Made by a program: the position numbers and the translations under genes. Positions 12,496 to 24,950 of a stretch of DNA of 64,000 nucleotides are shown here, piece by piece (positions within the stretch are counted from its first letter, which is position 1; each line of letters begins with the position of its first letter). Source of the DNA: Tanypteryx hageni (taxonomy: Eukaryota; Arthropoda; Insecta; Odonata; Petaluridae); contig CM054115.1 in the NCBI GenBank assembly GCA_028673005.1, forward strand, positions 3,761,001 through 3,825,000, read 5' to 3'. The notes beneath the pieces are model-generated. The model saw nothing but the letters and a program-made list of their open reading frames with translations, was not told where the DNA came from and did not search any database.

Positions 12496-15273
12496 TTGTA
12501 TCCTCCGACTTCATCGTCCTCCCTACTATTCTCCCACTTTATCTTCTTACATTTTATTGTCCCTTATAATTTTCCTCCCTTCCGCTCTCTCTCTCTTTCA
12601 CTACCTTCATACTCATGTACGTCTTTTTCATCCTCTCTCCCACTCTCCCACTTTCATTTCCTAACATTCTATTCTCCCTGTTTATTTTCATCCCTTAGGC
12701 TCTCCCTCTTTATCTTCCCCATTCCACTCTCATTCTTTCATTTCTTTAATTGTATCCTCCGACTTCATCGTCCTCCCTACTATTCTCCCACTTTCTCTTC
12801 TTACATTTTATTGTCCCTTATAATTTTCCTCCCTTCCGCTCTCTCTCTCTTTCACTACCTTCATACTCATGTACGTCTTTTTCATCCTCTCTCCCACGCT
12901 CCCGCTTTCATTTCCTAACATTCTATTATCCCTGTTTATTTTCATCCCTTAGGCTCTCCCTCTTTATCTTCCCCCTTCCACTCTCATTCTTCCATTTCTT
13001 TAATTGTATCCTCCGACTTCATCGTCCTCCCTCCCATTCTCCTACTTTTTCTTCATTCACTGTATTCTCGCTCATTATTTTCCTCCCTACCGCTCTCTCT
13101 CTTTCAGCTCCTTCATTCTAATATCCGTCTTTATCATCCTCCATCCCACTCTCCCACTTTCATTTCCTAACATTCTATTCTCCCTGTTTATTTTCATCCC
13201 TTAGGCTCTCCCTCTTTATCTTCCCCATTCCACTCTCATTCTTTCATTTCTTTAATTGTATCCTCCGACTTCATCGTCCTCCCTCCCATTCTCCTACTTT
13301 TTCTTCATTCATTGTATTCTCGCTCATTATTTTCCTCCCTACCGCTCTCTCTCTTTCAGCTCCTTCATTCTAATATCCGTCTTTATCATCCTCCATCCCA
13401 CTCTCCCACTTTCATTTCCTAACATTCTATTCTCCCTGTTTATTTTCATCCCTTAGGCTCTCCCTCTTTATCTTCCCCCTTCCACTCTCATTCTTCCATT
13501 TCTTTAATTGTATCCTCCGACTTCATCGTCCTCCCTCCCATTCTCCTACTTTTTCTTCATTCATTGTATTCTCGCTCATTATTTTCCTCCCTACCGCTCT
13601 CTCTCTTTCAGCTCCTTCATTCTAATATCCGTCTTTATCATCCTCCATCCCACTCTCCCACTTTCATTTCCTAACATTCTATTCTCCCTGTTTATTTTCA
13701 TCCCTTAGGCTCTCCCTCTTTATCTTCCCCATTCCACTCTCATTCTTTCATTTCTTTAATTGTATCCTCCGACTTCATCGTCCTCCCTCCCATTCTCCTA
13801 CTTTTTCTTCATTCATTGTATTCTCGCTCATTATTTTCCTCCCTACCGCTCTCTCTCTTTCAGCTCCTTCATTCTAATATCCGTCTTTATCATCCTCCAT
13901 CCCACTCTCCCACTTTCATTTCCTAACATTCTATTCTCCCTGTTTATTTTCATCCCTTAGGCTCTCCCTCTTTATCTTCCCCCTTCCACTCTCATTCTTC
14001 CATTTCTTTAATTGTATCCTCCGACTTCATCGTCCTCCCTCCCATTCTCCTACTTTTTCTTCATTCATTGTATTCTCGCTCATTATTTTCCTCCCTACCG
14101 CTCTCTCTCTTTCAGCTCCTTCATTCTAATATCCGTCTTTATCATCCTCCATCCCACTCTCCCACTTTCATTTCCTAACATTCTATTCTCCCTGTTCATT
14201 TTCATCCCTTAGGCTCTCCCTCTTTATCTTCCCCCTTCCACTCTCATTCTTCCATTTCTTTAATTGTATCCTCCGACTTCATCGTCCTCCCTCCCATTCT
14301 CCTACTTTTTCTTCATTCATTGTATTCTCGCTCATTATTTTCCTCCCTACCGCTCTCTCTCTTTCAGCTCCTTCATTCTAATATCCGTCTTTATCATCCT
14401 CCATCCCACTCTCCCACTTTCATTTCCTAACATTCTATTCTCCCTGTTTATTTTCATCCCTTAGGCTCTCCCTCTTTATCTTCCCCATTCCACTCTCATT
14501 CTTTCATTTCTTTAATTGTATCCTCCGACTTCATCGTCCTCCCTCCCATTCTCCTACTTTTTCTTCATTCATTGTATTCTCGCTCATTATTTTCCTCCCT
14601 ACCGCTCTCTCTCTTTCAGTTCCGTCATTCTAATATCCGTCTTTATCATCCTCCATCCCACTCTCCCACTTTCATTTCCTAACATTCTATTCTCCCTGTT
14701 CATTTTCATCCCTTAGGCTCTCCCTCTTTATCTTCCCCATTCCACTCTCATTCTTCCATTTCTTTAATTGTATCTTCCGACTTCATCGTCCTCCCTACTA
14801 TTCTCCCACTTTATCTTCTTACATTTTATTGTCCCTTATAATTTTCCTCCCTTCCGCTCTCTCTCTCTTTCACTACCTTCATACTCATGTACGTCTTTTT
14901 CATCCTCTCTCCCACGCTCCCGCTTTCATTTCCTAACATACTATTATCCCTGTTTATTTTCATCCCTTAGGCTCTCCCTCTTTATCTTCCCCCTTCCACT
15001 CTCATTCTTCCATTTCTTTAATTGTATCCTCCGACTTCATCGTCCTCCCTCCCATTCTCCTACTTTTTCTTCATTCACTGTATTCTCGCTCATTATTTTC
15101 CTCCCTACCGCTCTCTCTCTTTCAGCTCCTTCATTCTAATATCCGTCTTTATCATCCTCCATCCCACTCTCCCACTTTCATTTCCTAACATTCTATTCTC
15201 CCTGTTTATTTTCATCCCTTAGGCTCTCCCTCTTTATCTTCCCCATTCCACTCTCATTCTTTCATTTCTTTAA

Positions 15274-17289
15274 TTGTATCCTCCGACTTCATCGTCCTCC
15301 CTCCCATTCTCCTACTTTTTCTTCATTCATTGTATTCTCGCTCATTATTTTCCTCCCTACCGCTCTCTCTCTTTCACTACCTTCATACCCATGTACGTCT
15401 TTTTCATCCTCTCTCCCACGCTCCCGCTTTCATTTCCTAACATTCTATTATCCCTGTTTATTTTCATCCCTTAGGCTCTCCCTCTTTATCTTCCCCCTTC
15501 CACTCTCATTCTTCCATTTCTTTAATTGTATCCTCCGACTTCATCGTCCTCCCTCCCATTCTCCTACTTTTTCTTCATTCATTGTATTCTCGCTCATTAT
15601 TTTCCTCCCTACCGCTCTCTCTCTTTCAGCTCCTTCATTCTAATATCCGTCTTTATCATCCTCCATCCCACTCTCCCACTTTCATTTCCTAACATTCTAT
15701 TCTCCCTGTTTATTTTCATCCCTTAGGCTCTCCCTCTTTATCTTCCCCCTTCCACTCTCATTCTTTCATTTCTTTAATTGTATCCTCCGACTTCATCGTC
15801 CTCCCTCCCATTCTCCTACTTTTTCTTCATTCATTGTATTCTCGCTCATTATTTTCCTCCCTACCGCTCTCTCTCTTTCAGCTCCTTCATTCTAATATCC
15901 GTCTTTATCATCCTCCATCCCACTCTCCCACTTTCATTTCCTAACATTCTATTCTCCCTGTTTATTTTCATCCCTTAGGCTCTCCCTCTTTATCTTCCCC
16001 CTTCCACTCTTATTCTTCCATTTCTTTAATTGTATCCTCCGACTTCATCGTCCTCCCTCCCATTCTCCTACTTTTTCTTCATTCATTGTATTCTCGCTCA
16101 TTATTTTCCTCCCTACCGCTCTCTCTCTTTCAGCTCCTTCATTCTAATATCCGTCTTTATCATCCTCCATCCCACTCTCCCACTTTCATTTCCTAACATT
16201 CTATTCTCCCTGTTTATTTTCATCCCTTAGGCTCTCCCTCTTTATCTTCCCCATTCCACTCTCATTCTTTCATTTCTTTAATTGTATCCTCCGACTTCAT
16301 CGTCCTCCCTCCCATTCTCCTACTTTTTCTTCATTCATTGTATTCTCGCTCATTATTTTCCTCCCTACCGCTCTCTCTCTTTCACTACCTTCATACCCAT
16401 GTACGTCTTTTTCATCCTCTCTCCCACGCTCCCGCTTTCATTTCCTAACATTCTATTATCCCTGTTTATTTTCATCCCTTAGGCTCTCCCTCTTTATCTT
16501 CCCCCTTCCACTCTCATTCTTCCATTTCTTTAATTGTATCCTCCGACTTCATCGTCCTCCCTCCCATTCTCCTACTTTTTCTTCATTCATTGTATTCTCG
16601 CTCATTATTTTCCTCCCTACCGCTCTCTCTCTTTCAGCTCCTTCATTCTAATATCCGTCTTTATCATCCTCCATCCCACTCTCCCACTTTCATTTCCTAA
16701 CATTCTATTCTCCCTGTTTATTTTCATCCCTTAGGCTCTCCCTCTTTATCTTCCCCCTTCCACTCTCATTCTTTCATTTCTTTAATTGTATCCTCCGACT
16801 TCATCGTCCTCCCTCCCATTCTCCTACTTTTTCTTCATTCATTGTATTCTCGCTCATTATTTTCCTCCCTACCGCTCTCTCTCTTTCAGCTCCTTCATTC
16901 TAATATCCGTCTTTATCATCCTCCATCCCACTCTCCCACTTTCATTTCCTAACATTCTATTCTCCCTGTTTATTTTCATCCCTTAGGCTCTCCCTCTTTA
17001 TCTTCCCCCTTCCACTCTTATTCTTCCATTTCTTTAATTGTATCCTCCGACTTCATCGTCCTCCCTCCCATTCTCCTACTTTTTCTTCATTCATTGTATT
17101 CTCGCTCATTATTTTCCTCCCTACCGCTCTCTCTCTTTCAGCTCCTTCATTCTAATATCCGTCTTTATCATCCTCCATCCCACTCTCCCACTTTCATTTC
17201 CTAACATTCTATTATCCCTGTTTATTTTCATCCCTTAGGCTCTCCCTCTTTATCTTCCCCCTTCCACTCTCATTCTTCCATTTCTTTAA
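15274..17289 (+). repeat. Recent tandem duplication of a four-monomer (1,008-bp) block
   Basis: The block 15274-16281 is followed directly by 16282-17289. Both start with the same chimeric monomer, which has ordinary first-half sequence joined to catacccatgtacgtc and the tattatccctg ending. Both carry the rare variant cactcttattc in the same place (about 16008 and 17016). The spacing is exactly four 252-bp monomers. Confidence 0.85.
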
Positions 17290-20080
17290 TTGTATCCTCC
17301 GACTTCATCGTCCTCCCTCCCATTCTCCTACTTTTTCTTCATTCATTGTATTCTCGCTCATTATTTTCCTCCCTACCGCTCTCTCTCTTTCAGCTCCTTC
17401 ATTCTAATATCCGTCTTTATCATCCTCCATCCCACTCTCCCACTTTCATTTCCTAACATTCTATTCTCCCTGTTTATTTTCATCCCTTAGGCTCTCCCTC
17501 TTTATCTTCCCCATTCCACTCTCATTCTTTCATTTCTTTAATTGTATCCTCCGACTTCATCGTCCTCCCTCCCATTCTCCTACTTTTTCTTCATTCATTG
17601 TATTCTCGCTCATTATTTTCCTCCCTACCGCTCTCTCTCTTTCAGCTCCTTCATTCAAATATCCGTCTTTATCATCCTCCATCCCACTCTCCCACTTTCA
17701 TTTCCTAACATTCTATTATCCCTGTTTATTTTCATCCCTTAGGCTCTCCCTCTTTATCTTCCCCCTTCCACTCTCATTCTTCCATTTCTTTAATTGTATC
17801 CTCCGACTTCATCGTCCTCCCTCCCATTCTCCTACTTTTTCTTCATTCATTGTATTCTCGCTCATTATTTTCCTCCCTACCGCTCTCTCTCTTTCAGCTC
17901 CTTCATTCTAATATCCGTCTTTATCATCCTCCATCCCACTCTCCCACTTTCATTTCCTAACATTCTATTATCCCTGTTTATTTTCATCCCTTAGGCTCTC
18001 CCTCTTTATCTTCCCCCTTCCACTCTCATTCTTCCATTTCTTTAATTGTATCCTCCGACTTCATCGTCCCCCCTCCCATTCTCCTACTTTTTCTTCATTC
18101 ATTGTATTCTCGCTCATTATTTTCCTCCCTACCGCTCTCTCTCTTTCAGCTCCTTCATTCTAATATCCGTCTTTATCATCCTCCATCCCACTCTCCCACT
18201 TTCATTTCCTAACATTCTATTCTCCCTGTTTATTTTCATCCCTTAGGCTCTCCCTCTTTATCTTCCCCATTCCACTCTCATTCTTTCATTTCTTTAATTG
18301 TATCCTCCGACTTCATCGTCCTCCCTCCCATTCTCCTACTTTTTCTTCATTCATTGTATTCTCGCTCATTATTTTCCTCCCTACCGCTCTCTCTCTTTCA
18401 GCTCCTTCATTCTAATATCCGTCTTTATCATCCTCCATCCCACTCTCCCACTTTCATTTCCTAACATTCTATTATCCCTGTTTATTTTCATCCCTTAGGC
18501 TCTCCCTCTTTATCTTCCCCCTTCCACTCTCATTCTTTCATTTCTTTAATTGTATCCTCCGACTTCATCGTCCTCCCTCCCATTCTCCTACTTTTTCTTC
18601 ATTCATTGTATTCTCGCTCATTATTTTCCTCCCTACCGCTCTCTCTCTTTCAGCTCCTTCATTCTAATATCCGTCTTTATCATCCTCCATCCCACTCTCC
18701 CACTTTCATTTCCTAACATTCTATTCTCCCTGTTTATTTTCATCCCTTAGGCTCTCCCTCTTTATCTTCCCCATTCCACTCTCATTCTTTCATTTCTTTA
18801 ATTGTATCCTCCGACTTCATCGTCCTCCCTCCCATTCTCCTACTTTTTCTTCATTCATTGTATTCTCGCTCATTATTTTCCTCCCTACCGCTCTCTCTCT
18901 TTCAGCTCCTTCATTCTAATATCCGTCTTTATCATCCTCCATCCCACTCTCCCACTTTCATTTCCTAACATTCTATTCTCCCTGTTTATTTTCATCCCTT
19001 AGGCTCTCCCTCTTTATCTTCCCCCTTCCACTCTCATTCTTCCATTTCTTTAATTGTATCCTCCGACTTCATCGTCCTCCCTCCCATTCTCCTACTTTTT
19101 CTTCATTCATTGTATTCTCGCTCATTATTTTCCTCCCTACCGCTCTCTCTCTTTCAGCTCCTTCATTCTAATATCCGTCTTTATCATCCTCCATCCCACT
19201 CTCCCACTTTCATTTCCTAACATTCTATTCTCCCTGTTTATTTTCATCCCTTAGGCTCTCCCTCTTTATCTTCCCCATTCCACTCTCATTCTTTCATTTC
19301 TTTAATTGTATCCTCCGACTTCATCGTCCTCCCTCCCATTCTCCTACTTTTTCTTCATTCATTGTATTCTCGCTCATTATTTTCCTCCCTACCGCTCTCT
19401 CTCTTTCAGCTCCTTCATTCTAATATCCGTCTTTATCATCCTCTCTCCCACGCTCCCACTTTCATTTCCTAACATTCTATTCTCCCTGTTTATTTTCATC
19501 CCTTAGGCTCTCCCTCTTTATCTTCCCCCTTCCACTCTCATTCTTCCATTTCTTTAATTGTATCCTCCGACTTCATCGTCCTCCCTCCCATTCTCCTACT
19601 TTTTCTTCATTCATTGTATTCTCGCTCATTATTTTCCTCCCTACCGCTCTCTCTCTTTCAGCTCCTTCATTCTAATATCCGTCTTTATCATCCTCCATCC
19701 CACTCTCCCACTTTCATTTCCTAACATTCTATTCTCCCTGTTTATTTTCATCCCTTAGGCTCTCCCTCTTTATCTTCCCCCTTCCACTCTCATTCTTCCA
19801 TTTCTTTAATTGTATCCTCCGACTTCATCGTCCTCCCTCCCATTCTCCTACTTTTTCTTCATTCATTGTATTCTCGCTCATTATTTTCCTCCCTACCGCT
19901 CTCTCTCTCTTTCAGCTCCTTCATTCTAATATCCGTCTTTATCATCCTCCATCCCACTCTCCCACTTTCATTTCCTAACATTCTATTCTCCCTGTTTATT
20001 TTCATCCCTTAGGCTCTCCCTCTTTATCTTCCTCATTCCACTCTCATTCTTTCATTTCTTTAATTGTATCCTCCGACTTT

Positions 20081-21304
20081 ATTCTCCTACCTGCTATTCT
20101 CCCATTTTTTCTTCCTTCATTCTATTGTCCCTCATTATTTTCCTCTCTTCCTCTTTCACCTCCTTCATCCTAATGTCCCTCATTATCATCCTCCATCCCA
20201 CTTTTCCGCTTCCGCTTTCTAGCATTCTATTCTCCCTCATTATTTTCCTCCTTTCCGTTCTCTCTCTTTCACCTCCTTCATTCTAATATCCGTCTTTATC
20301 ATCCTCCATCCCACCCTCCCACTTTCATTTCCTAACATTCTATTATCCCTGTTTATTTTCATTACTTAAGCTCTCCCTCTTTATCTTCTCCCTTCCACTC
20401 TCACTCTTTCATTTCTTTACTTGTATCCTCCAACTTCATCGTCCTCCCTCCAATTCTCCCACTTTTTCTTCCTTCATTCTATTCTCGCTCATTATTTTCC
20501 TCCCTAATGCACTCTTTCTTTTATCTTCTTCCCCTTGACTCTCCCTCTTCATTATACTCTCCTCTCACTTCCTCCCTCCCAGCCTCCCACTTTCTCTACT
20601 TTCCTTTTATTCAATCTATTTTCCTCATTCCTTCAGCTCTCCCTCTTTCTCTTCTTGTCTTACTTCCTACTGTCCTGCCACTTTATCCTCCGAACTTCCG
20701 CTCTGCCACTTTCCTTACCTTTCATCTATTCTCCCTCTATCTTTCTCCCTCCCGCTCTTCCGCTCCCCCTCTCTCACATTCTTCCTTCTTATTTCCCTCT
20801 TTATCATCCTCACTTCCGCTCTCCCTCATTTTATTCCTTCCTTATATTCTCACTCTTACTATTCCTCACTTCGGCTCTCCACATATCTCTACATTCCTTA
20901 TATTATCCCTCTCCCTATTCCTCCCGCCAACTCTAAATCTTTAACTATATTTTTTCTAATCTCCCTATTAATTTTCTTCCCTCCCACTCTCCCTATTTCA
21001 CATCCTACATTCACTTTCTCTCTTAATCTTCCTCCATTCCGCTCACCCTGTTTCTCTTCCTCCCTTCCCCTCACACTATTTTCATTTCTTACTGTTATTC
21101 TCCCTCTTTATATTCCTCCCTTCACCTTTCACTTTTTCTCTTCCTTCCATCAATTCTCCCTCTTAATCTTCCTCCCTCCTATTCTCCGTCTTTCACCTCC
21201 TACCTTCTGTTCACCTTTTTTCTCTTCATCTTTTCCCCTCTCTCTCCTTCACCTCAGTCCTTTTATTCTCCCTCTTTATCTTCCTCCCTCCCACTTACAC
21301 TTAC
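20081..21304 (+). repeat. Decayed CT-rich satellite border
   Basis: Continuation of the pyrimidine-rich strand, but with units strongly diverged and irregular in length. Pieces of the monomer remain readable (tcattattttcctcc, cacctccttcattctaatatccgtc around 20260-20330), after which only short CT-rich phrases such as ctccctctttatcttcctccc recur. No gene is seen; the open frames here result from the low frequency of A and G. Confidence 0.85.
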
Positions 21305-21650
21305 TGTACATACTCCTTTCTATTTAATGTTGTAGTTTTGTATTATCATATGTACACTATATAGGGTTTTCGCAGTTTTTCACACCACCCTTCTTAGTGG
21401 GTGTTTTCCTGCGTGGGTTTTACTAGGGAGGACATGCCTGTTTTTACCTAGGTTTTCCCCACAAACACAAATGTGTATTAATTTTATCATTTTACTTTGT
21501 ATGATTTCGGTACATAATGTTTATATAATGTTTTTTATACCTTACTTTATTCTTTTTCTTGTATTTATTATATTGACGAAGGGTTAAATGTAAGAATGGA
21601 CCTTATGGTCTAAATTTCGCCCGAATAAAGACGATTGTCTATCTATCTCT
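21305..21650 (+). mobile_element. 3' end of a CR1-group LINE, 5'-truncated
   Basis: This non-CT island interrupts the pyrimidine-rich tract. It matches the 3' end of the LINE ending near 39945: both contain acactatatagg, a stretch around tttttcacaccacccttct, bttttccccacaaac-like sequence, the shared phrase gacgaagggttaaatgtaag, then aataaagacgat/actaaagacgat, and finish in (tcta)n. Only about 340 bases are present, with no coding sequence, as expected for a severe 5' truncation. CT-rich DNA resumes on both sides. Confidence 0.85.
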
Positions 21651-22830
21651 CTTACCACTTTCAATTTCTTTCTTCTCTTCTCCCTCTTTCTCTACATCCC
21701 AAACTCCCTCATATTCACCCTCTTTTTCATCCTCCTCCCACTCTTCCTATTTCTCTTCCACCCTCACACTCTCTTCCAACACTCCCTCCCTTTCTCCCTC
21801 TTTATCGTAATACTTCCCGTTCTTCTCCCCAACATTCTCCCTTTCTCTATTTCATATTCCCCCTGACATCCACCTCCCTAACACTCTCCCTTTCTCACTC
21901 TTTATCTTAGTCTTTCCCTCCTATTCTATGTATTCATCTTTCACCCTCACATTCACGCCCTCACTCTCATCCTTTCTCCCTCTTTATCTTGCTACTTGCA
22001 ATTATCTTCCCCGTCCTTCTGACTTTATCTGTTTTCATCTTCCGCCCTCACATTCACATCCCTCACTCCCTCCCTTTCTCCCTCTTTATCTTTCTCCTTC
22101 GCATTCTCCTCGCCGACTTTCTCCCTATCTCTGTTTTCTTCTTCCACACTCACACTCATTATTCTCCACCCAGAATCTCTCCCTTTCCCTCTTTTCATCT
22201 TTTCCTTCCCCCACATTCACCTCCAACACTCCCTCCTTTTATCCCTCTCTTTCGGTCTCATTCTCCTCCGCGACTCTCTCCCTTTCTCTAATTTCATCTT
22301 CCCCCCTCACATTCATATCCCTCATTACCTCCCTTTCTCTCTCTTTTTCTTTCTCCTTCCCATTCGCCTCCCACACTCTCACTTTATGTGTTTTAGCTTC
22401 CATCATCGCATTCACCTCCTCACTCCCTCCATTTCTCCATCTTATCATACTCATTCCCTTTCTCATCCCAGACTATATCCCTATCTTGGTTTTATTCTTC
22501 CACCCTCACACTCTACTCCCACAATCCCTTTCTTCCTCTTTATTTACTCCTTACTATCCTCCACCCAGACTCTCCCTTTCTCTGTTTTCAAATTTTACCC
22601 TCACATTCACCTTCCACATTCTCTCCCTATATCCCTCTTTATCTTACTACTTTCCAATCTCCTCTCCGACTCTCCTTTCTCTGATTTCATCTTCCACCCT
22701 CACATTCACCCCCCACACTCTCTACGTTTCTCCCTTTTTATCTCCTTACTATTCTCCTCCCTGACTCTCCCTTTCTTTGTTTTCATCTTTCACCATCACA
22801 TTCCCTTCCTACGTTCTCTCTTAAGCCACG
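21651..22830 (+). repeat. Second CT-rich tandem repeat, period about 100 bp, diverged
   Basis: A recurring phrase pair is seen: (g)ttttcatcttccaccctcac, then ccctccctttctccctctttatctt, then cattctcctcc-gactct. Anchors of the first phrase lie near 22030, 22133, 22190, 22290, 22388, 22489, 22583, 22684 and 22779, that is mostly 95-103 bases apart. Units are much more diverged than in the 252-bp array. Long open frames in this stretch, including one of 278 codons, have only Ser, Pro, Leu, Phe, Thr and His composition and look like a by-product of the base bias. Confidence 0.8.
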
Positions 22831-23319
22831 TCTGAAATGTGAACTTCTGGCTAAATAGGGTGCTTGGCCTTGTAAGTAGCAAAATTTCACGGTTCACGGA
22901 AACACCCGAAGTCTGTCCGAAATCGTAGCATGCAAGATCCAAGTCAGAAGAAAAAGTCGAAGACCGTAGCAAGAGGAAGTTCAGTCTTCTACTCTCCCTC
23001 GCTCGCTTTCAACAAATATAAAGATCACTATAAAATATTTGTTCATTTTAGGCTTAGAATATTAATTTATTCGTAATACAGAGCCCAAGATAAAGTCAAC
23101 AGTTTGTGTCGCATATCCCACAGCCCTATAGTTGCGGAGATAACACGGTTTCATAAAATGAATTACATGTTGTTAACATATATACCTAGAGATTTAACAT
23201 CTTGCACAAGTAATAATAGGACTATGACTCACATTCTATGAAAATGTAACTGCAATTGAACGAATTGTTTTGTAATTATGAACCTGTAAAATGACACCTT
23301 CCGTGTTGTACGTACTTTT
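22831..23319. other. AT-rich spacer, no gene seen
   Basis: Pyrimidine bias stops abruptly near 22830. The stretch has mixed composition, stops in all frames, and no motif or recognisable repeat apart from a short CT-rich remnant near 22990. Confidence 0.6.
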
Positions 23320-23640
23320 CTCCGTATTGGAGAAGAATGGAACCAAAGTTATATCTGTTATCGCAAAGCAATTCGGTTTTAATTTATCGATGCTATTTTA
23401 ATGGTGATTTTCAGAAATTTATTTGTAATAATTAATTATGAACACTAATATTATTGAGATAAAGCGAACAAATTGTCACAATAAAACAAAACGTTATTAA
23501 ACAAAACAAACAATGCCATACAAGTACATATTTATTCGCGTTAAAAAGTCACAATTGTTGCTCGGAATAAAAGTCACCGAGTTGGGTTCGAAAAAATGTC
23601 ACAACTTTGGCTAGGAAACAAGTTGGGATGCACACGGGTT
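23320..23640 (-). repeat. Dispersed repeat, inverted relative to 34110-34430
   Basis: Contains phrases that reappear as reverse complement at 34110-34430: gagaagaatgga, gcaaagcaattcgg, gattttcagaaattt, aataattaattatgaac, aatattattgagat, acaaattgtcacaataaaac, catatttattcgcgtt and caattgttgctcg. The two copies are about 10.5 kb apart in opposite orientation. Confidence 0.8.
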
Positions 23641-23719
23641 TCCCGTGGTACAGAAGTGCTTTTCGTGAAATTCGCTGTAGTATAATCGTATACTAATGCA
23701 TTTGCTTTGAAATCAGGAA

Positions 23720-24580
23720 ATTATTTTTGCTGTGGTAGCCCTCCGTTTTAGATCCGTTCTAAACATGTTCATTTCGTTTTGCCATTCTATACTTGCCCGA
23801 CAAACGAAATTTCTTTGAAATCGGTTCCGCGAATAACTTCGAAGTTTGTAGGTACAGAAAAATTCTATCCTTGATATTGTGGTAGCACTGTTTAGTCGGC
23901 CCGGTTGAAATAATTTGGTTATTTAATTATATTAAGATTATATATACCTTATTTGTTTAAAATCCATAAGGCCAGTTCTCTATAAATACGTGTAAAATAA
24001 ATATTACTTTACTTTTTATTGAGGTAGCCCTGCTCCTTAGCCCCGCTTTAAACATCTTGATTTCATTATGGTATGTTTGGCAAAAATTATATTCAACATA
24101 TAATTGAAATACGTTCAGCGAATTCCTTCCAAATCCTTAATTACGGAAAGAGTTAAATTTGTAATTTTGGCACCCCTGTTTGGCTGATTCGGTCTAAATA
24201 TGGTTTACATGTGTATGTGCATTATAAATATTAAATTTGGTCAAAATTGATGTGGACAATTCAACACTTGTATTGTGGCAGCTCCGGGTCCGATATAAAT
24301 GCTAAACATCTTGATTTTGTTTTTTAATGTTGCACACCTCATTTATACAAAGTTTCGTTGAAATCGTTAGACCCAATTCCTTCCAAATTAATAATTACCG
24401 AAAAGTTTAATTTTGCAATTTTGGCACCCCTGCTCAGTCGATTCAGTCAAAATATGTCATTTTGGTCATGTACTTACGTGAAAATTCTACGTAGAAAATT
24501 TGGTTGAAATCGGTTCAGCCAATTCTTCTCTGATATATGCTTACGGACGGACGGACATCACGAAGATAATAGTGCTTTTC
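23720..24580 (+). repeat. Diverged internal repeats of an interspersed element
   Basis: At least three degenerate units follow each other, each with a ggtagcccts/tggcacccctg phrase, a aaacatcttgattt phrase, a tgaaatcggttcagc-gaattc phrase and a return to ttacgga. Unit spacing is roughly 270 bases. The block ends in ttacggacggacggacatc, a motif also seen in other relics in this window (27350, 34890). No protein similarity is recognisable. Confidence 0.65.
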
Positions 24581-24589
24581 AGCATTGAC

Positions 24590-24950
24590 GAAAAGCAGAA
24601 AAAGTCACAATTTTGGCTAAGGTAATTGTCAAAACGAAATAATTAAAATTCAATATACAAAAAAACTGAAACACCGTCATACATTTACATATTCATTCGC
24701 GTAAAAATTCGTAATTGTTGATTGGAAAAAAGGCAGTGTTTAGTAAGAAAAAAAGTAAACTTGGCTAGGAAAAACGACACAATTTTGGCTAAGGTCATTT
24801 TGAAAACGAAACGATCAAAATTTAAAATACAAGCAAAACTGAAACAATGCGGTACGTTTACATATTTGTTCGCGTAAAAAAAGTCAAAATTGTTGCTCGG
24901 AAAATAGTAACAGAATTGGGTAGGAAAAAATTCTTTCTTCAAACTCTAGA
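24590..24950 (-). repeat. Repeat units inverted relative to 33700-34110
   Basis: Two roughly 180-base units share gtcacaattttggctaagg, aaaactgaaaca, catttacatattcattcgcg and caaaattgttgctcgg. Their reverse complements occur as three or four units at 33700-34740. Apparent open frames here are short and rich in Phe and Lys and are not taken as genes. Confidence 0.75.

Larger units (their letters stand above)
1..20080 (+). repeat. 252-bp CT-rich satellite array (about 80 monomers)
   Basis: Tandem array with a 252-bp step, seen directly as the recurrence of landmarks such as ttaattgtatcctccgac every 252 bases (389, 641, 893, 1145 and onward). Some monomers are 254 bp because of a ct gain in the ctctctctctttca stretch, and one (10227) is 251 bp. 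The + strand is overwhelmingly C and T with few G. Monomers are nearly identical and differ at a small set of diagnostic positions that recur together. There is no plausible gene: every frame is closed by tta-g, cta-a or tta-a stops and there are almost no ATG codons. The left edge of the window lies inside the array, so its full length is unknown. The final monomers (19.8-20.08 kb) are slightly diverged and grade into the decayed zone to the right. Confidence 0.98.

Noticed and set aside
135..19758. Dozens of 66-, 123- and 224-codon open frames repeated every 252 bp
   Set aside because: They begin at TTG, consist almost only of Ser, Pro, Phe, Leu, Ile, Thr and Tyr, overlap in shifted frames and exist only because G and A are rare on that strand.
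1..20080. CRISPR-like regular repetition
   Set aside because: The whole 252-bp unit repeats with no short-repeat and unique-spacer pattern, and the context is eukaryotic.
20507..22835. Long open frames of up to 278 codons in the decayed CT-rich zone, including frames on the opposite strand rich in Arg, Glu, Lys and Met
   Set aside because: Composition follows from the CT/GA bias; no motif, signal peptide logic or splice structure was visible.
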